NCBI RefSeq assembly: GCF_000016665.1
Contig: NC_009523.1
Span: 3,781,501-3,845,500, forward strand
Origin: Roseiflexus sp. RS-1
GTDB taxonomy: Bacteria > Chloroflexota > Chloroflexia > Chloroflexales > Roseiflexaceae
Direction of reading: 5' to 3'
Length of the DNA: 64,000 nucleotides
The translations under genes were made by a program, and so were the position numbers. Positions 24,740-33,967 of this stretch are shown here, piece by piece. Each line of letters opens with the position of its first letter. Position 1 is the stretch's first letter. Below the pieces are notes generated by a model, which saw nothing but the letters and a program-made list of their open reading frames with translations, did no database searches and was not told the DNA's origin.

Positions 24740-27199
24740 ATGGAAGAAATTCTGATCATCGACGACAGCAAGCAAATCTGTTCCCTGCTTGCTGACCATG
24801 TATTGCCGGAGCTGGGCTATACTCCAACGATTGCACATACCGGGCGCCAGGGGCTGAATCGTCTCCGTCAGCGTACTCCTGATCTCATTCTCCTCGATCT
24901 GCAACTTCCGGACATCAGCGGTCTCGACCTGTTGCGCCTGATTGCCCAGGAAGGGTACGATGTGCCCGTTATCCTCATGACGGCGCATGGGTCGGAAGCG
25001 ATTGCGGTCGAAGCGTTTCGTCTGGGAGCGCGGAACTACCTGATCAAGCCATTCAGTGAGACCGAGGCGCAGGCAGCAATCGATCAGGCGCTGCGCGAAC
25101 GGCGCCTCAGGCGCGAAAAAGAGCAACTCACCCGCAACCTGCGGCAGCGCGTGCAGGAACTGACCGTCCTCTACTCGATCGGCAAATCGGTCAGTTCTCT
25201 GCTCGATCTCGAAGAACTGCTGGTGCGGATCGTCGAAGCCGGCGTCTATATCACACGCGCCGAAGAGGGCTTTCTGCTGCTGCGCGACCTGCACGCCAAC
25301 GAACTCTACCTGCGTGCGGCGAAGAATCTTGGCGAGCAGCGCGCCCAGAAGATGCGCATGCCGATTGACGACAGCCTGGCAGGGCAGGTGATCCGCACCG
25401 GAAAGCCGATCCGCCTGGATAAAGCTGGCGCCGGCGCACAGTTGAAAGTCATCACCGGATTCCTGGTGCGCGCGATCCTTCAGGTGCCGCTGATGGTCGG
25501 CAATCAGGTGATCGGTGTCCTCGCGGTCGATAATCAGCAATCGGAACGCACCTTCAGCGACAATGATCAGTACCTGTTGTCCGCGCTCGCCGATTATGCC
25601 GCCATCGCAATCGAGAATGCACGCCTCTATGAGCAGGTCAAACAGAGCGAGGCGCGCTACCGCGACCTGTTCGACAATGCCAACGACCTGATCTTCACCC
25701 TCGACCGACAGTTCAATCTGCGCAGTATCAACAAAGTCGCCCCGGCTATCACCGGGTATGCCCAAAACGACCTGATCGGTCGTCCGTTGCGCGAGGTGAG
25801 TTTCAGCGACGCCTGGACCTACGTGGAGCGCCTGTTCAATGATGTGCTGCGGGGGCAGACCGTTCCGCCGTTCGAGTTGCAGATCCGACGCCGTGATGAA
25901 GAGATCGCTGTACTCGAAGTCAGTGCGCGTTTGATCCGCGATGGCGACGGTGCTGAAGCGATCCACTGCATCGCCCGCGACCTGACCGAGCGTCGCCGCC
26001 TGGAAGAGCAACTCATCAAATCGGAGAAACTCTCCGCCATTGGTCAACTGGTTGCCGGCGTCGCGCACGAGGTCAATAATCCGCTGACCAGTATCAGCGG
26101 CTACACCCAACTGATGCTGCGCGATGCCAGCCTGCCATCGGCGATCCGCGAAGACCTGCAACATATCAACACCCAGGCGGAGCGCGCAGCGCGCATCGTG
26201 CAGAACCTGTTGATGTTCGCCCGCGAACACAAGCCGCAGCGCATGCCCGTCGATATCAACCAGGTGCTGCAAAGCACCCTTACCCTGCGCGCCTATCAAC
26301 TGCGCGTCGATAACATCACGGTCGTCACCGATTTCGCTCCCGACCTGCCGCAAACGGTAGCGGATCCGCACCAGTTGCAGCAGGTCTTCCTCAACCTGAT
26401 CAACAATGCGCACCAGGCCATGATCGAGCGCGGCGGCAAGGGAACGCTCACGCTGCGCACCTCGGTTGAGCGGCGCGTTGGCGAGGGCGGACGCGAGGAA
26501 ACCTGCATCCGCGTCGCCGTGAACGACACCGGCATCGGTATTCCGCCACGCAACCTGAATCGTATCTTCGACCCGTTCTTCACAACCAAGCCGATCGGGC
26601 AGGGAACCGGATTAGGGTTGTCGATCTGCTTCGGCATCATTCAGGAGCATCACGGTCGCATCTGGGCGGAAAGCGAGGTTGGCGTCGGAACGACAATGTA
26701 CGTTGAACTGCCGCTCGACCATGTTTATGAGCCACCGGGGATATCGTCCATTGACTCAGAACCCGCATCTGTCGAAGCAGAACCCCTTCCCGAAGAGTCG
26801 AACGGCGGCGCTGCGATCCTGGTGGTTGACGACGAAGAGGCGGTCAGCGCATTGCTGGCGCGACTGCTTACCGATCTCGGTCATCGCCCGACCACAGTCG
26901 CCAGCGGTGAGGCTGCGCTCGCTGCAATTGCGCGCCAATCGTTCGACCTGATTCTGACCGATATCAAAATGCCTGGCATGACCGGATTCGAACTGTACCA
27001 GCATATCAAGGAACACAACCCGCACCTGGCGCAGCGTATCATTTTCATCACCGGCGATACAATCAGCGCCTCGACACAGGCGCGCCTCGCGCAGACCGGA
27101 AGTCCCTACATCGCCAAACCGTTTTCCATTGAACGCCTTGAAGCGCTGGTGAAGGCATGTCTTGCGCCCCAGGCAGCGGATCATCTGCCCGCGCCCTGA
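24740..27199 (+). CDS. Hybrid sensor histidine kinase (REC-GAF-PAS-HisKA-HATPase-REC)
   Basis: The 819-residue protein begins with a receiver domain (phosphoacceptor Asp in LILLDLQLPD, Lys in YLIKPFSE), then a GAF domain (about 150-295), a PAS domain (about 300-420), a HisKA domain with the His in VAGVAHEVNNPL, and an ATPase domain with NLINNAHQAM and GTGLGLSICFG. A second receiver domain (VVDDEEAVSA, LILTDIKMPG) ends it. There is no membrane segment, so it is cytoplasmic and may sense small ligands through GAF or PAS. Confidence 0.95.
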   Translation: MEEILIIDDSKQICSLLADHVLPELGYTPTIAHTGRQGLNRLRQRTPDLILLDLQLPDISGLDLLRLIAQEGYDVPVILMTAHGSEAIAVEAFRLGARNYLIKPFSETEAQAAIDQALRERRLRREKEQLTRNLRQRVQELTVLYSIGKSVSSLLDLEELLVRIVEAGVYITRAEEGFLLLRDLHANELYLRAAKNLGEQRAQKMRMPIDDSLAGQVIRTGKPIRLDKAGAGAQLKVITGFLVRAILQVPLMVGNQVIGVLAVDNQQSERTFSDNDQYLLSALADYAAIAIENARLYEQVKQSEARYRDLFDNANDLIFTLDRQFNLRSINKVAPAITGYAQNDLIGRPLREVSFSDAWTYVERLFNDVLRGQTVPPFELQIRRRDEEIAVLEVSARLIRDGDGAEAIHCIARDLTERRRLEEQLIKSEKLSAIGQLVAGVAHEVNNPLTSISGYTQLMLRDASLPSAIREDLQHINTQAERAARIVQNLLMFAREHKPQRMPVDINQVLQSTLTLRAYQLRVDNITVVTDFAPDLPQTVADPHQLQQVFLNLINNAHQAMIERGGKGTLTLRTSVERRVGEGGREETCIRVAVNDTGIGIPPRNLNRIFDPFFTTKPIGQGTGLGLSICFGIIQEHHGRIWAESEVGVGTTMYVELPLDHVYEPPGISSIDSEPASVEAEPLPEESNGGAAILVVDDEEAVSALLARLLTDLGHRPTTVASGEAALAAIARQSFDLILTDIKMPGMTGFELYQHIKEHNPHLAQRIIFITGDTISASTQARLAQTGSPYIAKPFSIERLEALVKACLAPQAADHLPAP

Positions 27200-27311
27200 A
27201 TGGCGCCGATCAACAGTGCACGAGTCTCCTGTCCTGTCATTTCCGCCGCTCTGTTTCATCCGCTGCACACAAACGATTCAAGTGTGCGATAATGAACATG
27301 GAAAACACACT

Positions 27312-28274
27312 ATGTCCGGTCGTACGATGACACGAGGGGTCGAGGTCGTGGAGTCAGTCGCAGCAATAGCCGTCGATAATCGCCAGGGCGCCGCTCAGAT
27401 TGCTGAACAGGCCGCCGATCTGATGATCCGGCGCGCGGAAGCCAGCCGATCATCATCGCCGCAGGAGTTTCGCCGCGACCTGCGCAACTTTGGATGGTCG
27501 CTCATCCACGCACAACCGGTGATGGCGCCGCTGGTCAACCTGGTCAATCGGGTTCTGTGGGCGATTGAAGAACCACAGTCGCTGAATGACTTGATCCGCA
27601 CCGTCGTGGAGGTTGCCGAAGGGTTCAAGCATCAGTTGCGTCAGCACGCGCTGCATGTCGCCGAGGGCGCGTTGGCGCTGATTTCGGATGGCATCACCAT
27701 CGTTACCCTGTCGTACAGTACCACCGTGCAACACGCGCTGCGTCACGCACAACGCGCAGGGCGCCGCTTCCGCGTCGTGTGCGGCGAGTCGCGCCCGATC
27801 CTCGAAGGTCGTCAGACGGCGGCAATCCTGGCGGAGTACGGGATTCCCACCCAACTGGTGATCGACGCTGAATTACCGGCCCATATCGCCCAGGCGCAAC
27901 TGGTGATCGTGGGCGCCGATATGCTCAGCACCCAGGGATTGGTCAACAAAGTTGGCACCTACGGTATGGCGCTGACGGCGCACGCAAAGGGGGTCGGGTT
28001 CTACGCGCTCTGTGGCAGCGAGAAGTTCGTGCTGCCCGGTTTTCGCCCCCTTGAACAACTCGACCGCCCCCGCAGCGAGATCTGGGCGGAAGCGCCGCCC
28101 AACGTGCATATTCGCAACCGCTATTTCGACCTGACGCCGCTCGAACTGCTGTCAGGCATTGTGACCGAACGCGGGGTCTTGCCGGTCGCCGCCATTGAAG
28201 CATGGCTCGCGTCGACGCATCTGCATCCGGCGCTGGCGCACGAACAACAGGGTCAGATGGTAGAAACATCTTGA
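27312..28274 (+). CDS. eIF2B alpha/beta/delta-like protein (ribose-1,5-bisphosphate isomerase family)
   Basis: The 320-residue protein has the family core: VTLSYSTTVQHAL, RRFRVVCGESRPILEGRQ, QLVIVGADMLSTQGLVNKVGTYGMAL and FYALCGSEKF. The family includes archaeal ribose-1,5-bisphosphate isomerase, MtnA and eukaryotic eIF2B subunits, so a sugar-phosphate isomerase role is plausible but not shown. A GATAAT box at 27288-27293 argues for a start at 27312 or at the ATG 15 bases further on. Confidence 0.8.
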   Translation: MSGRTMTRGVEVVESVAAIAVDNRQGAAQIAEQAADLMIRRAEASRSSSPQEFRRDLRNFGWSLIHAQPVMAPLVNLVNRVLWAIEEPQSLNDLIRTVVEVAEGFKHQLRQHALHVAEGALALISDGITIVTLSYSTTVQHALRHAQRAGRRFRVVCGESRPILEGRQTAAILAEYGIPTQLVIDAELPAHIAQAQLVIVGADMLSTQGLVNKVGTYGMALTAHAKGVGFYALCGSEKFVLPGFRPLEQLDRPRSEIWAEAPPNVHIRNRYFDLTPLELLSGIVTERGVLPVAAIEAWLASTHLHPALAHEQQGQMVETS

Positions 28275-28299
28275 TTTAGAACAAATGTTCGATTATAAT
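28271..28299 (+). promoter_or_regulatory. Sigma-70-type promoter upstream of cell-wall gene trio
   Basis: TTGATT (28271-28276) and TATAAT (28294-28299) are 17 bp apart. The -10 box overlaps an upstream in-frame ATG of the next gene, which supports the later start at 28412 and leaves a ~105-nt leader. Confidence 0.75.
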
Positions 28300-28411
28300 G
28301 TCCTCACCTCAATCGCACAATGAACGCGGAGATCAACCGCCTGCGCTCAACCCGGCGTCCATTGCAGGCGTCAGAGTCCCGCCGTTGCTTGAACAGGTGA
28401 GGAGGTCTATC

Positions 28412-28939
28412 ATGGCGGTCACGAGTCGGGCTATTCGCGTGGGGCGTCGCGCCTGGAGTCGCAACCACCGGATGCAACGCACTGCATACGCCGCGCTCTA
28501 CGGAACGGCGCTGATGCTCGGCGCCCTGGCAATCTATGCTCTGATCGGCGCCGCGCTTGGGCGGATCACGGTGATGATCGACGATATACGCTACGGCTAT
28601 CCGCGCACGATGCACGTCCAGGCGTTCGTCGGTCACGGCGAAGACGCCGGTCAACCGACGCATTTGATCGCAATCAATCTCGACCGGCAGGTGGTCATCC
28701 TGGAATTGCCCGGCGGCGATCCGTCGCAGGTGCGCTCTATCACCGGTCCATACCTGTTTGGCGCCGATGAGCATCTGACGCCGGTCACCATCAACGTTCA
28801 GGATGTCGATGGTGATGCGCTGCCCGACCTGCTGCTCGATATTCGTCGCGAGCGGATTATCTATCTTAATCGCGACGGTTTTTTCCGCCTGCCGACGCCC
28901 GAAGAACAGGCGCGCCTGATGAAAACCTTTCGTCCATGA
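28412..28939 (+). CDS. Membrane-anchored protein of unknown function
   Basis: The 175-residue protein starts at an ATG with GAGGAGG 7 bases upstream. One transmembrane helix (TALMLGALAIYALIGAALG) follows a basic N-terminus. The outer part has PVTINVQDVDGDALPDLLLDI, which looks like an FG-GAP/integrin-type Asp-rich repeat. The next gene overlaps by 4 bases. I cannot assign a function. Confidence 0.7.
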   Translation: MAVTSRAIRVGRRAWSRNHRMQRTAYAALYGTALMLGALAIYALIGAALGRITVMIDDIRYGYPRTMHVQAFVGHGEDAGQPTHLIAINLDRQVVILELPGGDPSQVRSITGPYLFGADEHLTPVTINVQDVDGDALPDLLLDIRRERIIYLNRDGFFRLPTPEEQARLMKTFRP

Positions 28940-29964
28940 ACGACACTGATGCAGAGCATGACCTTCGCGCCAATCGCCGTTCGCCGCAGCGCGAGCGTCG
29001 ATCGGCGCACCATGCCGACCTTCGCCTGCCGGAACGCCGCCCGAATCCGCTGGCGCGGCTGCGCGATCCGTTCGATGACCATTTGCCGGAGATCGGGCAA
29101 CGCCGCCTCAGAGAACGTCGCGTCGATGTGCAGGAACGCCTGCCTTCCATTCCGTCGTTTGTGGCGCCGCTCGACGACGAACCGCTCGCACCGTCGCCCG
29201 ACCACGACTCCGAACTCGAACGCGACCTGTTGCTGGCAGAGTTGATCGCAGCGCAATCGCTTCCCCGCCCCCCCCTGCAAGCGGAGAGACGAGTGGGTGG
29301 GGCGCGGCGAACCGCCCGATCGTGGGATTTCCCCTGGCCGCTCCTCGCCATCTGCCTGGTCAGTCTCGTTGTCCTGTTCCTGGTCTGGCGCGAAACCGGG
29401 ACGCCGCAGATCTGCCTGGCGCCTGGATGCGCAGGACGCCTCCAGACGACCCTGACGAATGCGTTCACCAATCACCCGCCAGCGCCTAACGGTCAGCACT
29501 CGGTGCTTGGTCCGCCCAGCATTTCGGCGCAGCAGATCGACCGCATCCTCGCTGCGTGGCAATCACCGGCGGCCGGCACCGGCGCAACCTGGGTCGAACT
29601 CGGCGTCAGGTATGGCATCGACCCGGCATACGCCCTGGCTTTCTTCATCCATGAGTCGGGCGCAGGAACCGCCCCCGGCTGGGCCGGGCGCAAACCCGAC
29701 GGCAGCACGACGCACAACATCGGCAATATCATCTGCGCCGGGTATAAGAGGTGTTACGGGCGATTCCGCGACTATGCGAGTTGGGAGGAAGGGATCGCAG
29801 ACTGGTACCGTCTGATCGCCGTCGAGTATGTGGAGTGGCGCGGCGTCCATACCGTCGAGGAGATCGTCCCGATCTACGCGCCAGCGGTTGAAAACAATGT
29901 TCCGGTCTACATCGATACCGTCAATCGCCTGGTCGCCGAATGGCGCGTATCGCAAGCACGATAA
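28936..29964 (+). CDS. Membrane-anchored glucosaminidase-like protein
   Basis: The 342-residue protein has a charged cytoplasmic region of ~130 residues, one transmembrane helix (LLAICLVSLVVLFLVW), then an outer domain with YALAFFIHESGAGTAPGW, HNIGNIICAG and YASWEEGIADWYRLI. This pattern (catalytic-looking Glu in HESG, GNI, then a segment with W and Y) is that of glucosaminidase/lysozyme-like peptidoglycan hydrolases. It is translationally coupled on both sides, forming a cell-wall operon. Confidence 0.8.
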   Translation: MNDTDAEHDLRANRRSPQRERRSAHHADLRLPERRPNPLARLRDPFDDHLPEIGQRRLRERRVDVQERLPSIPSFVAPLDDEPLAPSPDHDSELERDLLLAELIAAQSLPRPPLQAERRVGGARRTARSWDFPWPLLAICLVSLVVLFLVWRETGTPQICLAPGCAGRLQTTLTNAFTNHPPAPNGQHSVLGPPSISAQQIDRILAAWQSPAAGTGATWVELGVRYGIDPAYALAFFIHESGAGTAPGWAGRKPDGSTTHNIGNIICAGYKRCYGRFRDYASWEEGIADWYRLIAVEYVEWRGVHTVEEIVPIYAPAVENNVPVYIDTVNRLVAEWRVSQAR

Positions 29965-30578
29965 TGGGCCTGAGCCATACACAGATTCTCCTGCTGATCC
30001 TGGCGCTGATCGGGCTTGGCATTCTGGTGCAGCAAACACAATCACCGCCGCCATTGTTGAGTCGCTGGGACGGCTCGATGATGGGTGTCAGCCGCAGTGC
30101 AAAGCCGTCGATCAGCGCGGCGTTCGCCGCTCAACCTGCCGCCGAACGTCCCTCCGGCAATCCGTTGCGCGACCGGCGCACGGTGATCACGCAGGGGTAC
30201 GGGGTCGGATCACACGCCCCCGCCAGCGTCTGGGGCGGGATCGACCTGGCTATCGATAGCGATGGCGATGGCAAAGCCGACCCGCAGGGAACATGGCATG
30301 TGCCGGTGTACGCCACCCACGATGGTATTGCGCGGGTGAAACCGAATACCTGGCCCGGCGGCAACTATCTGGCGATTGAGAATGAGCAGTACAAGACGGC
30401 GTATGCGCACCTCGATTCATATGCCGTCGTCGATGGTCAACCGGTGGTGCGCGGTCAGGTGATCGGATATGTCGGATCAACCGGTATGTCAAGCGGACCG
30501 CATCTGCACTACGAGGTGTGGGAACGCGGCGTGAACCGCAATCCGCTCGACTTCGACGCACTGCGCAGCGATGAGTGA
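29964..30578 (+). CDS. M23/LytM-like peptidase, apparently lacking one zinc ligand
   Basis: The 204-residue protein starts at an ATG that shares one base with the previous stop (TAATG). A transmembrane helix (ILLLILALIGLGILV) is followed by a LytM fold with YAHLDSYAVVDGQ and GPHLHYEVW. In active enzymes the first ligand lies in H-X-G-X-D; here the segment is SVWGGIDLAI, with Trp in the His position. It may thus be a non-catalytic activator of the adjacent glucosaminidase, as for EnvC/NlpD-type LytM factors. Confidence 0.85.
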   Translation: MGLSHTQILLLILALIGLGILVQQTQSPPPLLSRWDGSMMGVSRSAKPSISAAFAAQPAAERPSGNPLRDRRTVITQGYGVGSHAPASVWGGIDLAIDSDGDGKADPQGTWHVPVYATHDGIARVKPNTWPGGNYLAIENEQYKTAYAHLDSYAVVDGQPVVRGQVIGYVGSTGMSSGPHLHYEVWERGVNRNPLDFDALRSDE

Positions 30579-30650
30579 CCCCCCGCTGGACGTCTGGAAC
30601 GAACATGTTCGTCGTCTTTGATGAACAAAATGTCATCAAATCACACGAAC

Positions 30651-30682
30651 TTGACCAAAGGTATCGTCTTTTCGCGTATAAT
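30651..30682 (+). promoter_or_regulatory. Possible promoter
   Basis: TTGACC (30651-30656) and a perfect TATAAT (30677-30682) are seen, but the 20-bp gap is longer than ideal. It would give a ~175-nt leader to the gene at 30868. Confidence 0.4.
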
Positions 30683-30867
30683 ACCTGCAGGTTGTTGCAG
30701 CGTGACACGCGCGCGGCGGATCGGGCGCCGATGTGCAACCAGGGTACCCAAAAGTCCAATCCGGCACTGAGAAAGACTCCCATTGTCGGACGGGACGCAC
30801 GTACTATAGACCGTTCCGAAGCGGCGGGGTATGATGGTACGGAAGGTGCTGGACAGGAGCCTGAGGT

Positions 30868-31494
30868 ATGACGACACTTCCCTCCCCCAATGATGCAATC
30901 GCCGACTCGGCCAGACTGATCGCTATTCTCGAACGTCATCACAAAGATGTGCCGGAGATCGAAGGATTGCTCACCGCACATCGCACGACCCACCACCAGA
31001 TGACGACCAGTTACCACGCCAGCGAAGATGCCATTGCCGCCTGGCGCGCGGCGCTGGCGCGCCGCTGGACGTGCGAAATAGCGGCGCGTCGCCTGTACAA
31101 GCAGACGCTGCGCCAGATTGTGCAGCACTACGGCACTGCCGAAACGCCGACCATCCGCCTGATCTCACGCGGCGGCGCCGAAGCCGATAGCACCCCGGCT
31201 GAATTGCTCGAGGATATGCGCCGCCTGCACGCTGTTCTTTCGCTCGAAGCCGCAACCCTGCCATTTGCCGAACAGCGCCTGACCGAAATTGCTCAATCGT
31301 GCGCTGCGCTCGAATCTGCCATTCATGATGTCGCCGAGAGTGAACGGCGACGGCGCACTGCGGTGCTCGATCTCCGCATTGCCCGTGAGGTCTATCGCCG
31401 GATGCGGCGTGAGACGTACCAGGCGCTCGTCAATCGGTTGGGTGATCAGGCGCCGCTCGATATCGACGAATCGGTGCTCGAAACGACAGAGTAG
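30868..31494 (+). CDS. Helical/coiled-coil protein of unknown function
   Basis: The 208-residue protein has a GAGGT-like site just before the ATG. It is almost wholly alpha-helical, rich in Ala, Arg, Glu and Leu, with heptad-like stretches (about 110-195). No signal peptide or family motif is seen. It ends 6 bp before the convergent LiaF-like gene. Confidence 0.6.
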   Translation: MTTLPSPNDAIADSARLIAILERHHKDVPEIEGLLTAHRTTHHQMTTSYHASEDAIAAWRAALARRWTCEIAARRLYKQTLRQIVQHYGTAETPTIRLISRGGAEADSTPAELLEDMRRLHAVLSLEAATLPFAEQRLTEIAQSCAALESAIHDVAESERRRRTAVLDLRIAREVYRRMRRETYQALVNRLGDQAPLDIDESVLETTE

Positions 31495-31500
31495 AGCCTG

Positions 31501-31974
31501 TCACAGGCTGGCGATCCGCCGGGTCTCACCCTCATACGATCCAGTGTTGCTGGACATTTCTGGCAATGGTTCACCAGGCAGCGCCGGTGCGGTTCTTTCC
31601 CCGGTTACAACCCGCACGATCTTTACCTCGCCAAACATCGCAACGGCAGTAATGCGCAGGCGCACCGGCGCTGTCTCGAATTCGATCTCCGGCAACCCGA
31701 CAGGAGAGTGCAGTTCGTTGTCTTCTGAACGCCACTCATACCCCGTCTGTCCCATTATCGCGCTGCCATCCACGTGGATGCCAGCATCGTTGGGGACGCG
31801 GATTGTGACCTGACCAAACAGTGCGTAGGCGCCGATGGCGTGATCGCCGGACGAGAGTCGCTGGCGTGTCAGATCAACGGTGAGTCTGCCGAACATTGCC
31901 GTAAAACTCTCGCCTTCCAGATGGGTATGGGTGTTGATATGCTCAACATCACCAAACAGACTCATCGAGGACAT
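31501..31974 (-). CDS. LiaF-like/cell-wall stress response domain protein
   Basis: The 157-residue protein starts at an ATG with AAGGAG 6 bases before it. Three repeats of a beta-strand pattern occur: SLFGDVEHINTH, AMFGRLTVDLTR and ALFGQVTIRVP, followed by AMFGEVKIVRV. This is the toastrack-like fold of LiaF/DUF2154 proteins. It lacks the usual membrane helices, so it may be a soluble partner in envelope stress sensing. Confidence 0.7.
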   Translation of the reverse strand: MSSMSLFGDVEHINTHTHLEGESFTAMFGRLTVDLTRQRLSSGDHAIGAYALFGQVTIRVPNDAGIHVDGSAIMGQTGYEWRSEDNELHSPVGLPEIEFETAPVRLRITAVAMFGEVKIVRVVTGERTAPALPGEPLPEMSSNTGSYEGETRRIASL

Positions 31975-32060
31975 AGCGTGCTCCTTACCTGTGTTGCACG
32001 AGACAACAGTTCGACGTATCATACCTGCGCAGAGTTGCGCACGTCCGTTCGGAGGGTCGT

Positions 32061-33278
32061 ATGTCGCTCACACTGACGTCCGCTGCACTCCGTGCAGTGC
32101 TGCTGGCATCACAGGGGCTTGATCAACCGCCGCAGCGCGCGGCAACCCGGGATGACCTTCTGGAAACCATCCGGCGGATGGGTGCATTGCAAATCGACAC
32201 CATCCACGTGGTCGCGCGCAGCCCGTACCTGGTGCTGTGGAGCCGCCTAGGGGCGTATGATCCGCGCTGGTTGACCGATCTGCTGGTGGAGCGAGCAATC
32301 TTTGAGTACTGGTCGCACGAAGCCTGTTTTCTGCCGATTGACGATTACCCGATCTACCGGTCACTCATGTTGGCAGGGCGCACGCGCAGCAATGCCTATG
32401 CGCGCAAGTGGTTGCACGAGCATCAATCGATTGCTGCTGCGCTGATCAACGATATTCGCAACAACGGACCGGTTCGCTCAGCAGACTTCGTTCGCGCTGA
32501 CGACGCGAAGGGAGGATGGTGGAACTGGAAGATCGAAAAGATGGCGCTGGAAATGCTCTTCATTGTCGGTGATCTGATGATTGACCGGCGAGAGAACTTT
32601 CAGCGCGTTTACGACCTGCGTGAGCGAGTTCTGCCTGAATGGGACGATGCCCGTATACCTGATGTCGAGACAGCGCAGCGCACACTGATCCTTGCGGCAG
32701 CACAGGCGCTCGGTGCGGCGCCAGCACGCTGGCTCGCAGACTACTTTCGCCTGAACAAGGCAGAAACGGCGCGCATTGCCGCTACACTGGCAGCCAATGG
32801 CGCACTCGCAACTGCTCGTGTCGAAGGATGGCGCGATCCGGTCTACATTCATCCGGGCAATCTGCCGCTGGCTCAGGCTGCCGCCGATGGCGCGCTCCGA
32901 TCAACGATGACGACGCTTCTCTCACCGTTCGATCCTGTCGTGTGGGATCGGCAGCGCATCCGGGAACTGTTTGGCTTCGACTATCGCATCGAGTGTTATA
33001 CACCTGCACCCAAACGACGCTATGGCTATTTCACATTGCCCATCCTGCATCGGGGCGCGCTGATCGGGCGGCTTGATCCAAAAGCGCACCGGAAAGATGG
33101 TATATTTGAGGTCAAGGCGCTCTATATCGAGCCAGGCGTCGATCCAGACGAAGACCTTGCGCTGGAGCTGGCGGCAGCGTTGCGCTCCTGTGCAGCATGG
33201 CACGGCACACCCGACGTTGTTATTCGCCAGTGTGATCCGCCAGCGTTCGGTATACTGCTGAAACGCGCCCTCTCATAA
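32061..33278 (+). CDS. Winged-helix HTH_42 protein (AlkX/YcaQ-like DNA glycosylase family)
   Basis: The 405-residue protein belongs to the HTH_42 family. The segment MGALQIDTIHVVARSPYLVLWSRLG holds the QXD motif of YcaQ/AlkX-type DNA glycosylases that unhook interstrand crosslinks (AlkZ enzymes have QXQ). YWSHEACFLP and the C-terminal LDPKAHRKDGIFEVKALYIEPG are also typical. It is a stand-alone gene. Confidence 0.8.
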   Translation: MSLTLTSAALRAVLLASQGLDQPPQRAATRDDLLETIRRMGALQIDTIHVVARSPYLVLWSRLGAYDPRWLTDLLVERAIFEYWSHEACFLPIDDYPIYRSLMLAGRTRSNAYARKWLHEHQSIAAALINDIRNNGPVRSADFVRADDAKGGWWNWKIEKMALEMLFIVGDLMIDRRENFQRVYDLRERVLPEWDDARIPDVETAQRTLILAAAQALGAAPARWLADYFRLNKAETARIAATLAANGALATARVEGWRDPVYIHPGNLPLAQAAADGALRSTMTTLLSPFDPVVWDRQRIRELFGFDYRIECYTPAPKRRYGYFTLPILHRGALIGRLDPKAHRKDGIFEVKALYIEPGVDPDEDLALELAAALRSCAAWHGTPDVVIRQCDPPAFGILLKRALS

Positions 33279-33536
33279 TCAAATCTGGTAGAACATGCTG
33301 CGCGGCATACTGGTGCGCGTTCACCATCCGCGCTGTTTGCCATTGGAGCGAAGGCGTCCCACCCTCTTGGGGCAGCCGAGGGCAAGATGCCCTCACTCCC
33401 GTAACGGGCTTCGTTCTCTAACGAAACTCCTACGTTTGACCGTTTGATCATTGCCATCAGATCGGCTACAATAGAAGCGCCTGACACATCATTCGGCGTT
33501 CGGCTCATTACTCGATACCAGGAGGTCGTGACGGTT

Positions 33537-33791
33537 ATGCCTACCTACGTGTACGCCTGTGACGCTTGCGGTGCACAATTCGAACAGTTCCAGTCGTTCA
33601 AGGACGAGCCGTTGCGGGTTTGTCGCTGTGGCAAAGAAGGCTCGGTGCGCCGGGTCTTCCAGCCGGTGGGCATTGTCTTCAAAGGTTCAGGCTGGTACAT
33701 TACCGATAGCCGCAAGAGTGACAGCGCGAGCATCGGCAGCGATGGCTCGTCGAAGAGTGAGAAGAGTGAGACGAGCGGCAGTGAATCGTGA
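33537..33791 (+). CDS. FmdB-family zinc-ribbon protein
   Basis: The 84-residue protein starts MPTYVYACDACGAQFEQFQS, with a second Cys pair in RVCRCGKEG, forming a zinc ribbon. GGAGG lies about 10 bases before the ATG. A Ser-rich tail ends it. The role of the family is unknown; it is often called a putative regulatory protein. Confidence 0.9.
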   Translation: MPTYVYACDACGAQFEQFQSFKDEPLRVCRCGKEGSVRRVFQPVGIVFKGSGWYITDSRKSDSASIGSDGSSKSEKSETSGSES

Positions 33792-33803
33792 TCTGATCCA
33801 TAT

Positions 33804-33835
33804 GCGCCCCGAACGTGGGCGCTTCCCTTTCCTTC
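33804..33835 (+). terminator. Probable terminator after fmdB-like gene
   Basis: GCGCCC (33804-33809) and GGGCGC (33817-33822) form a 6-bp GC stem followed by a pyrimidine-rich TTCCCTTTCCTT run, 13 bp after the stop. Confidence 0.6.
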
Positions 33836-33892
33836 CCCATACCTCCCGCCGCCAGTCGGTCGGGTTCGTCGCGCAGACCTGTATCTGTCGTT

Positions 33893-33921
33893 AGGGGCGT
33901 CATGTTTTGAATGGCGCCCCT
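33893..33921 (+). promoter_or_regulatory. Strong hairpin upstream of cysE
   Basis: AGGGGCG (33893-33899) and CGCCCCT (33915-33921) pair, with CAT/ATG extending the stem inside. It ends about 46 bp before the cysE start. There is no T-run, so it is not a normal terminator. It also lacks the T-box consensus, so a link to cysteine sensing is not supported. Confidence 0.45.
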
Positions 33922-33967
33922 GGTTTGCGTTACGCGCTTCGATTGACCGTCGAACGGGAGGTTTTAT

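Noticed and set aside
33893-33967. T-box riboswitch controlling cysE-cysS
   Set aside because: There is a strong hairpin, but the conserved T-box sequence and a terminator T-run are missing.
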